From the NCBI GenBank assembly GCA_947425005.1, contig CANDYP010000027.1, positions 1 through 14,043 of the forward strand: 14,043 nt of DNA, given 5' to 3'. Every line of letters begins with the position of its first letter. The first letter of the stretch is position 1. A program made the position numbers and the translations under genes. Of this stretch, positions 8,132 to 14,043 are shown one piece after another. The DNA comes from Rickettsiales bacterium (GTDB lineage: Bacteria > Pseudomonadota > Alphaproteobacteria > Rickettsiales > UBA1997). The notes below the pieces were generated by a model that was not told the origin of the DNA, searched no databases, and saw only the letters and a program-made list of their open reading frames with translations.

Positions 8132-9313
8132 ATGACCGCTCAATCAGAAACTAAAAGCATGACCATTAACTTTGGTCCGCAACATCCGGCCGCGCACGGG
8201 GTTTTGCGTTTAATTTTAGAAATGGATGGCGAGGTAATCACTCGTGCCGATCCGCATATCGGCTTGCTGCATCGCGGTACGGAAAAATTAATTGAGTACA
8301 AAACTTACTTGCAAGCTGTGCCTTATTTCGACCGTTTGGACTACGTGTCACCAATGTGCCAAGAGCACGCCTACGCACTCACGGTTGAAAAATTATTGGG
8401 CTGCAAAATCCCGCTGCGTGCGCAGTACATCCGCGTTTTATTTTCTGAGATTACGCGCATTTTAAATCACATCATGGCCGTAACCACTCAGGCTCTAGAT
8501 GTTGGCGCGATGACCCCATTGCTTTGGTTGTTCGAAGAGCGTGAAAAAATGATGGGATTTTACGAAAAAGTTTCGGGCTCCAGAATGCACTCGGCTTACA
8601 TTCGTCCCGGCGGAGTTCATCAAGATTTGCCCGATGGCTTGCTCGAAGAAATTGCTGCTTTTGCTGAAAATTTTCCGAAATGCATCGATGATCTCGAATC
8701 GCTTCTCACTGAAAACCGCATCTTCAAACAACGCATGGTTGAGATCGGAATCGTCAGCAAGCAGCAAGCTTTGGATTGGGGCTTTTCCGGTCCGATGATT
8801 CGCGGTTCCGGAATTGCTTGGGACTTACGTAAATCGCAGCCTTACGAAATTTATGGTGAGTTAGATTTTGACATTCCAATCGGCAAAAACGGTGACTCTT
8901 ACGACCGCTATTTAATCCGCGTCGAAGAGATGCGTCAGTCGATCAAATTGATCAAACAATGCATCGCAAAAATGCCATCCGGCGCAGTTGTCACTGACGA
9001 TTCTAAAATCGCCCCGCCAAAAAGAGCTGACATGAAACAGTCAATGGAGGCGATGATTAACCATTTCAAACTTTACACCGAAGGCTACCACGTGCCTGCG
9101 GGCGAAGCCTACGCCGCCGTTGAAGCGCCCAAAGGTGAATTCGGTGTTTACATAATTTCTGACGGCGGAAATAAACCGCACCGTTGCAGAGTCCGCGCCC
9201 CGGGTTTCGCGCATTTGCAAGGTTTGGAATTCATGGTGAAGGGTCACATGTTGGCCGATGTGGTGACTGTAATTTCAACGCAAGACATCGTGTTTGGAGA
9301 AGTCGACAGATAA
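8132..9313 (+). CDS. nuoD: NADH-quinone oxidoreductase subunit D
   Basis: NuoD is the 49-kDa-type subunit of respiratory complex I; in the peripheral arm it helps form the quinone site. From the ATG at 8132 the product is 393 residues, normal for alphaproteobacteria. It shows [20 protein letters not shown] from residue 11, [81 protein letters not shown], and the C-terminal [10 protein letters not shown] and [17 protein letters not shown]. The His and Asp residues of the quinone cavity are in place by motif. A TTG at 8066 would add 22 Lys/Ser-rich residues, but the conserved protein starts at 8132 or at the Met codon 8159. No strong Shine-Dalgarno is seen. Odd: no other nuo gene is adjacent; the upstream neighbour is the BRO gene and the downstream one rpmJ. 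Confidence 0.97.
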   Translation: MTAQSETKSMTINFGPQHPAAHGVLRLILEMDGEVITRADPHIGLLHRGTEKLIEYKTYLQAVPYFDRLDYVSPMCQEHAYALTVEKLLGCKIPLRAQYIRVLFSEITRILNHIMAVTTQALDVGAMTPLLWLFEEREKMMGFYEKVSGSRMHSAYIRPGGVHQDLPDGLLEEIAAFAENFPKCIDDLESLLTENRIFKQRMVEIGIVSKQQALDWGFSGPMIRGSGIAWDLRKSQPYEIYGELDFDIPIGKNGDSYDRYLIRVEEMRQSIKLIKQCIAKMPSGAVVTDDSKIAPPKRADMKQSMEAMINHFKLYTEGYHVPAGEAYAAVEAPKGEFGVYIISDGGNKPHRCRVRAPGFAHLQGLEFMVKGHMLADVVTVISTQDIVFGEVDR

Positions 9314-9322
9314 AAAATCCAA

Positions 9323-9376
9323 GCAAAACTTTCGTCTCACTTCGATTAAAAGTGACGCTTGTTTTGCTCGGGTTTT
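9323..9376 (+). terminator. Possible terminator after nuoD
   Basis: GCAAAAC and the CGTCTCACT block (9323-9340) pair imperfectly with AGTGACG and GTTTTGC (ending at 9367), with a small internal loop. TCGGGTTTT follows. It lies 10 bases after the nuoD stop. The stem is imperfect and the T-run short. Confidence 0.35.
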
Positions 9377-9383
9377 AAAAAAA

Positions 9384-9411
9384 TTGACAATTGGATTTCT
9401 GCCAATAATTT
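9384..9411 (+). promoter_or_regulatory. Candidate promoter of rpmJ
   Basis: TTGACA at 9384-9389 is a perfect -35 match. The best -10 at fitting distance is TAATTT (9406-9411, spacing 16), which is weak. It lies in the 184-bp gap between nuoD and rpmJ, in which I see no other gene. Confidence 0.25.
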
Positions 9412-9488
9412 GCGCCGCCTCTTCGAACAAGATGGGTCGCGTCAAGCTGTCAAAATCTTTAAAAATCTCATATTTTCACTTAAACTAG

Positions 9489-9493
9489 AAGGA
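9489..9493 (+). promoter_or_regulatory. Ribosome-binding site of rpmJ
   Basis: AAGGA stands four bases before the ATG at 9498. It supports this very small frame as a translated gene. Confidence 0.65.
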
Positions 9494-9497
9494 TCGG

Positions 9498-9623
9498 ATG
9501 AAAATCTACAACTCGCTAAAATCTGCCAAAAAAAGACACAAAGATTGCAAAATTGTTCGCAGAAAAGGACGTCTTTACGTCATCAACAAAACTAACCCAA
9601 GATTCAAAGCTAGACAAGGTTAG
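9498..9623 (+). CDS. rpmJ: 50S ribosomal protein bL36
   Basis: A 41-codon gene for the smallest large-subunit ribosomal protein. The translation begins [20 protein letters not shown] and ends [13 protein letters not shown]. It fits the longer, zinc-independent bL36 form common in alphaproteobacteria (KxxKKRxKDCxxVRRKGRxYVI...NPRFKARQG). Only one Cys (residue 17) is present instead of the C-C-C-H zinc ligands of the short form, so zinc binding is not expected. It is strongly basic. AAGGA lies four bases before the ATG, and a hairpin that may terminate transcription follows eight bases after the stop. It stands alone between nuoD and hemC, as is usual for this bL36 type, outside the large ribosomal operons. 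Easily missed by gene callers because of its size. Confidence 0.93.
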   Translation: MKIYNSLKSAKKRHKDCKIVRRKGRLYVINKTNPRFKARQG

Positions 9624-9630
9624 CTCATGT

Positions 9631-9657
9631 CACTCCTCGCAATTCTAGTGAGGAGTG
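9631..9657 (+). terminator. Hairpin after rpmJ, likely terminator
   Basis: CACTCCTC (9631-9638) and GAGGAGTG (9650-9657) form a perfect 8-bp GC-rich stem with an 11-base loop, eight bases after the rpmJ stop, followed by GTTTCGTT. The T-run is short. Its position also argues against a hemC start at 9655, which would lie inside the stem. Confidence 0.5.
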
Positions 9658-9714
9658 GTTTCGTTGCGGTTGACAAATCAATCGCAACCTCTTCCCCGCC
9701 TTTTGTTTTTGCCG

Positions 9715-10671
9715 ATGTTCTCAATCCACAATAAAATCAGAATCGGTACTCGAGCTAGCAAACTAGCCTTAGCTCAAGTTTCAGAAGTTAATTCTCTCCT
9801 CGCTCCCCATCTTCAAAATTTACAAATCGAAATAGTTCCAATCACGACCTCAGGCGATAAAATTCAAGATCGCAATCTGGCTGAGATTGGTGGCAAAGGC
9901 TTGTTCATCAAAGAGCTCGAAGAAGCTTTAGTTCAAAATAAAATCGACATTGCAATTCACTCGGCAAAAGACGTGCCGCCACTTCTACACGACGCAACTT
10001 TTTTGTCTGCTTTCACAAAAAGGCTTGATGCTCGCGATTGCTTTATTTCCAAAAAATTTGACTCACTGAACAATTTGCCGCAAGGCGCGGTGGTGGGTAC
10101 TTCTTCGGCGCGTCGCAAATCTATTTTGTTGCGTTTGCGCCCCGATTTAAAAATCGTAAATTTTCGCGGCAACGTCAATACGCGCTTGAGTAAAATCGAA
10201 AATGACGAGGTGGATGCAACGATTCTGGCGGTGTGTGGATTGGAGCGCTTAAGTCGCGATCAAACGGTTTGCCCCAAAGGATACGAAGCTAAAAAAATAA
10301 TTGAAAAAGATGTGATGTTGCCAGCCGGCGGGCAAGGCGCTTTGGCAATTCAGATTCGCAAAGGTGACGCTAAAATTTCTGAGTTACTGGCAAAAATTAA
10401 CCACTCCGAAACTCAAATTTCCGTTAAATGTGAGCGAGCCTTTTTGCGTGAGTTAGGCGCTTCCTGCTCTACTCCTGTAGCGGTCAACGCCTGGATCGAA
10501 AATGGTCAGATTAATTTAAGGACGATGATTTTTAGCTACGATGGAAGTGAGGTTTTTGAAACTAATTCGGTAGGAAAAATTGGGCTGGAAGAGGGGATTG
10601 CGCTAGGAGCCCAAGCTGCACAAAAAACTAAAAAAGAAGCGGCGGAGTTGCTGAGAAAGATTGTAGGTTAG
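9715..10671 (+). CDS. hemC: Hydroxymethylbilane synthase (porphobilinogen deaminase)
   Basis: HemC joins four porphobilinogen molecules into hydroxymethylbilane in the cytosolic haem pathway. From the ATG at 9715 the protein has 318 residues, close to the usual 300-315. Motifs: IRIGTRASKLALAQ at 8-21, TTSGDKIQDRNLAEIGGKGL at 44-63, HSAKDVP at 82-88 with catalytic Asp86, VGTSSARRKSILLRLRPDL at 127-145, NFRGNVNTRL at 149-158, DATILAVCGLERL at 167-179, LPAGGQGALAIQ at 202-213, and Cys251 in ELGASCSTPVAV, the expected attachment Cys of the dipyrromethane cofactor. A GTG at 9655 would add 20 residues unlike the family and overlap the hairpin, so 9715 is preferred. No clear Shine-Dalgarno is seen. 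The next gene, panB, is convergent. Confidence 0.96.
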   Translation: MFSIHNKIRIGTRASKLALAQVSEVNSLLAPHLQNLQIEIVPITTSGDKIQDRNLAEIGGKGLFIKELEEALVQNKIDIAIHSAKDVPPLLHDATFLSAFTKRLDARDCFISKKFDSLNNLPQGAVVGTSSARRKSILLRLRPDLKIVNFRGNVNTRLSKIENDEVDATILAVCGLERLSRDQTVCPKGYEAKKIIEKDVMLPAGGQGALAIQIRKGDAKISELLAKINHSETQISVKCERAFLRELGASCSTPVAVNAWIENGQINLRTMIFSYDGSEVFETNSVGKIGLEEGIALGAQAAQKTKKEAAELLRKIVG

Positions 10672-10682
10672 ATGGGGGTTTC

Positions 10683-10697
10683 TTGAGCTACACTCAA
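10683..10697. terminator. Small hairpin between convergent hemC and panB
   Basis: TTGAG (10683-10687) and CTCAA (10693-10697) form a 5-bp stem in the 29-bp gap between the two gene ends. It is short and lacks a T-run, so it is only a weak candidate for a shared terminator. Confidence 0.2.
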
Positions 10698-10700
10698 ATA

Positions 10701-11495
10701 CTAAACCAAATTTTCTACTGCCGGAAATTTTTTAGACTTCACATCTTCAGAAAACTTCTTCACCGCCACTCCAATCTCTCCCGCCAAATCCGCGTAGTGC
10801 TTCACGAATCTTGGTTTGAATTCTTGATTTAGTCCTAGTAGGTCGTCAGTCACCAACACCTGTCCATCACAGCTTGCAGACGCTCCAATCCCAATTGTTG
10901 GAATTTTTATTGAGGCGGAAATTTCGTCGGCGAGTTTGGCGGGAACGGCCTCAATCACCAAAGCGAAGGCGCCGGCATCGGCAACTAATTTTGCAGTTTC
11001 TAAAATTTCTTGCGCCGATTTTTCGTCGCGGCCTTGATATTTGTAGCCACCGATTTTGCGGACACTTTGCGGCAAAAGACCCACATGCCCCATCACGTTA
11101 ATTTTATTTGCGACCAAGAATTTTACTGTCTCTGCCATTTGGCGCGAGGTCTCGATTTTAATGGCGTCGCAGCCAGTTTCAGCGACTACTTTTTGCGCCG
11201 ATTGCAAAGCTTGTTCCAAAGATTCTTCGTAAGTGCCGTAAGGCAAATCAACCACAATCAAAGATTTTTTTGTCGCCTTCACCACAGCTTTGCCGTGATT
11301 AATCATCATTTCCAGCGTGACCTCAACAGTGTCGGGAAGGCCGTAAATCGTCATCCCAAGCGAATCGCCCACCAAAATTACGTCGCAATGTTCGTCCAAA
11401 ATTTTAGCGATTGGAAAAGTGTAGGCCGTAAGACAAATAATTTTTTCGTGATTTTTTTTGAGCAGAATGTCTGCCGTAGAAATGCGTTGAGTCAT
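10701..11495 (-). CDS. panB: 3-methyl-2-oxobutanoate hydroxymethyltransferase
   Basis: PanB adds a hydroxymethyl group from methylene-tetrahydrofolate to 2-oxoisovalerate, making ketopantoate for pantothenate and coenzyme A. The 264-residue protein is full length. Motifs: CLTAYTFPIAKILD at 21-34, VILVGDSLGMTIYG at 39-52 with magnesium ligand Asp44, VVDLPYGTYEES at 81-92 with Asp83, AIKIETS at 111-117, INVMGHVGLLPQS at 132-144, GGYKYQGR at 149-156, VIEAVPA at 180-186 with the likely catalytic Glu182, IPTIGIGASASCDGQVLVTDD at 198-218, and KPRFVKHYADL near 227-237. It starts 13 bases after the AsmA-like gene and is probably cotranscribed. No Shine-Dalgarno is seen. Its substrate is also that of LeuA, but the two genes are not linked; panC and panD are not here. 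Confidence 0.97.
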   Translation of the reverse strand: MTQRISTADILLKKNHEKIICLTAYTFPIAKILDEHCDVILVGDSLGMTIYGLPDTVEVTLEMMINHGKAVVKATKKSLIVVDLPYGTYEESLEQALQSAQKVVAETGCDAIKIETSRQMAETVKFLVANKINVMGHVGLLPQSVRKIGGYKYQGRDEKSAQEILETAKLVADAGAFALVIEAVPAKLADEISASIKIPTIGIGASASCDGQVLVTDDLLGLNQEFKPRFVKHYADLAGEIGVAVKKFSEDVKSKKFPAVENLV

Positions 11496-11508
11496 GCGTT
11501 GGCGCTGC

Positions 11509-14043
11509 TTATTGGATTGAAGTTGGTGCGTGAAGATTGGGATTCTCTGCTACGGCTTTAATCTTATTTAGTGCTTCATCGACTGCTGCCGATGGGGGCG
11601 CCAAAGAGGATGTTGGAGCATTTGGCGCAGCTGCAGTTGGGGCTGGAGCGACAGCCTGATCCACAGCGCCTTTGCTAGTTGGAACGATTTTAATCAGCCC
11701 CAGATATTGCTTCACTTGATCAAGATTACTCTTGCGCGACACCTCTTTCATATTGCCTTTCAAAGCGGTGGCAATGTTCAGCGGCACTTGTTTTTGCTTG
11801 CTGCCCGTCACAAAAATAATATTGGCCAGACCGTCAATCGCATTAGTTGCGAGATCAATTTTGCCGGAGAGAACGCCGTTGGTTGCTGGAGCGGAAATAT
11901 TGATCGAGAATTTACCCCCTTTGTCTTTGCTAATCGCAATGGTGCCGCTGGCTTGCTTGAAGACGGTTTTGCTGGCCGGGTTAAATAATATCGCCTCAGG
12001 ATCCCGCAATTCCTGCCTAAAATTAGACAAATAAAACATCTTACTCACTAAGTCGCTCAAGCCATATCCTTCAACGGTTGGGGCGTTGGCGTTGAATTTT
12101 ATTTCGCTGTTCAGATTTTTGATGAAAGCCTCTTTGGAATCGGCGACCGCCGTAATATTCGCTGAAATATTGGCGACGCCTTTGATGTTTGTGACGCCGA
12201 TTAAATCAGGCAACAATGCCTCTAGTGCCACATTGGCCAGAGCTAAATTACCGTTGATAATTTTGTCACTTTTGATCCCGATCAGCCCTTTGTAGCCAAA
12301 AGTTCCGCCGTATAAATCACAAGTAGCGGCGGCGTTCGTGATGTTGCCGTCTTTTATTTGGCCCTGAAGTTTGGCATTCTTAATCTCAAGCTCGTCTATT
12401 TTTAAATTGGTCAGATTAAGTGCGATTTTACCGCTGAACCCTTCCAAAGAAGGTAGGGCAAAAAATTGATCTGCGACGTTGTTTTTGTTGAATCTGGAAT
12501 CATCAACCAGCTTGCTGTTTTGAGAAGACTCGTAGTGAAAATTATCCGACACCACATTCATTTCGAATTTAGGATTTGTGGCACTGATATCCACGAACAA
12601 AGTGGCGCTGAGGTTGGTCTTGTCCGAGTTCAATTCTAAATTTGTGATTTCCAAATAGCCTTGCCCGAAGCGCAATTTAAGCGTCGGCTGATTAGAAAAT
12701 TCTTCTCCTTTGTAGATCAATTTATCGAAGGTCAGCGAGACGTCATTTGATGACGAGGTGTCGTTAAGCCACAAAAGTTTTCTGAGCAACGAGCCCGAAG
12801 ATAAATAAATATTTTGTCCCGAAGTTAAAAAATAATCGTCGATGTTAAAAGTGCTGACCTGAAATTTGTTGGTGATGCCGGTGGTTTTGGCGCTGCTGTC
12901 GATTTTAATTTCGCCCAGTAATTCGCTTTGGCCCTGATTCAAATTCAGGTAAAAATTATTTAGCGTGATGTTGTTGGGGGTCAGCATCACATCTGAGTAA
13001 ATGATGTATTCTTTCAGATTGTCGAACTTGAGATTTTGTGATTCAATTTTCAGCCATTTAAAAACATCTGCGAGCCTTTTGCCTGCAACATCCAACTTAC
13101 CAATAAATTTTGGCAGATCGCCATCATTGTCTAAAACGCCGTTGACGCGCAACATACCCTCCCCCGGTATCTTGAAAAGCATCGGCAAAACCAGAATTTG
13201 TCCCTCTTTGGAAACGGTCAAATAAAGATCGACATCCTTAATTTCGCCTTCCAGATATTTTACATTTTTGATTTTTATTTCTGAGGAGAGGTCAAAATTT
13301 TTGATGGTGCTGGCGATTTCTAAGTTTAGCGGCTCGGCTGCGGGAAGGCTGTCTGGCAGAGTAGAGTCTGTTTTTTCTAAGAGATTGGTTTTGTCTGCAG
13401 AATCTGAACCGGTGGCAGTTGGGGCATTTTGTGACAGAGCTTCGACAGATTCGTCAGAAGTCGCGGAGGCGGTTTTATCGCCAGAATCTGTCGGATTTAT
13501 CTCAATTCTGTCATTTGACCAAATGGCGTCGAGATCAAGATTTTCTAGGTCTAAATTAATGTCGAAGCGCGGAATATTCGTAGAAAAATCAAGCACCGCG
13601 TCACCCTTGCCGTTAATTAAATTGGAGTTAAGCGCCACATTGCTGACAACAATTTCTCCCGCGGTATTTTTAATGTCAGAGCTGATTTTGATTGATTTGG
13701 CGCCGGGTTTTAATTTCTCGTAAATGGCGGCATTACTGCTGACGTAACTTCTGTAAAAAGCTCTGAGGTCAAAAATTTCTGCCTCAATCTTGCCCTGAAA
13801 ATCACTGGCCGCGATGCCGCGATTCTCGCCGGTAAAACTACCTTTAATTGTTAAATCCATCGCCGGCGAAGAAAGCTTCAACAGCGAATTCTGCCTACTC
13901 GGATCTGAGTTGAAGTGGGCAACAAATTTGAAATCATTACTAAGTTTGTCGTTGGTAAATTTGCCGGCGGCGTGAATTTTTTTGTCACTAACCGAGATCT
14001 CGGCATTGATCTCTGCAACTTCTTTTGGACGAGACAATTTGTC
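11509..14043 (-). CDS. AsmA-like family protein, N-terminus outside window
   Basis: At least 844 residues of a large AsmA-like protein; the frame runs open to the window edge, so the N-terminus, which in this family carries a membrane anchor, is missing. AsmA-like proteins are long periplasmic beta-repeat proteins of the inner membrane connected with outer-membrane assembly and, in related members, phospholipid transport. Repeated alternating strands of the type LDLENLDLDAIW, NLALANVALEALLPDLIGV and GVANISANITAVADSKEAF are visible. The C-terminal AsmA module follows: GLSDLVSKM, then FKQASGTIAISKDKGGKFSI and APATNGVLSGKIDL. A Ser/Thr/Asp/Ala-rich linker (bases about 13350-13500) and an Ala/Pro-rich tail (bases 11515-11670) are low complexity. 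The stop lies 13 bases before panB. Family call is good; the exact subfamily is open. Confidence 0.85.
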   Translation of the reverse strand, partial: DKLSRPKEVAEINAEISVSDKKIHAAGKFTNDKLSNDFKFVAHFNSDPSRQNSLLKLSSPAMDLTIKGSFTGENRGIAASDFQGKIEAEIFDLRAFYRSYVSSNAAIYEKLKPGAKSIKISSDIKNTAGEIVVSNVALNSNLINGKGDAVLDFSTNIPRFDINLDLENLDLDAIWSNDRIEINPTDSGDKTASATSDESVEALSQNAPTATGSDSADKTNLLEKTDSTLPDSLPAAEPLNLEIASTIKNFDLSSEIKIKNVKYLEGEIKDVDLYLTVSKEGQILVLPMLFKIPGEGMLRVNGVLDNDGDLPKFIGKLDVAGKRLADVFKWLKIESQNLKFDNLKEYIIYSDVMLTPNNITLNNFYLNLNQGQSELLGEIKIDSSAKTTGITNKFQVSTFNIDDYFLTSGQNIYLSSGSLLRKLLWLNDTSSSNDVSLTFDKLIYKGEEFSNQPTLKLRFGQGYLEITNLELNSDKTNLSATLFVDISATNPKFEMNVVSDNFHYESSQNSKLVDDSRFNKNNVADQFFALPSLEGFSGKIALNLTNLKIDELEIKNAKLQGQIKDGNITNAAATCDLYGGTFGYKGLIGIKSDKIINGNLALANVALEALLPDLIGVTNIKGVANISANITAVADSKEAFIKNLNSEIKFNANAPTVEGYGLSDLVSKMFYLSNFRQELRDPEAILFNPASKTVFKQASGTIAISKDKGGKFSINISAPATNGVLSGKIDLATNAIDGLANIIFVTGSKQKQVPLNIATALKGNMKEVSRKSNLDQVKQYLGLIKIVPTSKGAVDQAVAPAPTAAAPNAPTSSLAPPSAAVDEALNKIKAVAENPNLHAPTSIQ

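Noticed and set aside
9314..9497. Possible extra gene in the nuoD-rpmJ gap
   Set aside because: Short frames exist but have no ribosome-binding site or family resemblance and run through rpmJ in another frame; only a weak hairpin and promoter-like site were kept.
9670..9698. TTGACA at 9670-9675 as the hemC promoter
   Set aside because: The region 16-18 bases downstream is C-rich with no -10-like sequence.
9655..9714. N-terminal extension of hemC from a GTG at 9655
   Set aside because: The extra 20 residues do not resemble HemC and the codon lies in the stem of the hairpin after rpmJ; the conserved protein starts at 9715.
11010..11561. Long open frame on the plus strand opposite panB
   Set aside because: It is antisense to the clearly conserved panB, overlaps the asmA-like end, and has no recognisable protein features.

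Overview
The window looks like chromosomal DNA from an AT-rich alphaproteobacterium. NuoD, MreB, YciB/IspZ, the zinc-free type of ribosomal protein bL36 and the large AsmA-like protein all read as alphaproteobacterial. This placement comes from recalled family features, not from a search. Base composition and coding style look even across the window. Genes for leucine (leuA), pantothenate (panB) and haem (hemC) synthesis argue against the most reduced Rickettsia-type parasite. The palindromic element and scattered operons would nevertheless fit a Rickettsiales- or Holosporales-like lineage.

Layout. Positions 1-3594, plus strand: the 3' part of rnhB (RNase HII); a 166-bp ungapped palindromic element filling the whole gap to the next gene; tsaC/sua5 (tRNA threonylcarbamoyl-AMP synthase); a membrane-anchored FKBP-like protein overlapping it by 4 nt; yciB/ispZ; and a 363-aa protein of unknown function with a possible remote TIKI/TraB/ChaN-like pattern. 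Positions 3622-7084, minus strand: leuA-mreB-mreC in that transcription order, convergent with the previous block. Positions 7214-10671, plus strand: a lone phage-type BRO-N/DinD-like gene, an isolated nuoD, a 41-codon rpmJ (bL36) and hemC. Positions 10701-14043, minus strand: a large AsmA-like gene, cut by the window edge, followed by panB.

The genes are mostly housekeeping: RNA/DNA maintenance, tRNA modification, cell shape and envelope (MreB, MreC, YciB, AsmA-like, FKBP-like), respiration, and cofactor or amino-acid synthesis. Several are separated from usual partners: nuoD has no other nuo genes beside it, and mreC is not followed by mreD, mrdA or rodA. This suggests much rearrangement.

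The most notable non-standard structures are two. One is the palindrome at 421-586, which supplies the last eight codons and stop of rnhB and ends three bases before the tsaC start. The other is a perfect 29-nt palindrome at 7390-7418 inside the conserved core of the BRO-N gene. No rRNA, tRNA, CRISPR array or recognisable insertion sequence was seen. No gap between genes exceeds 300 bases.
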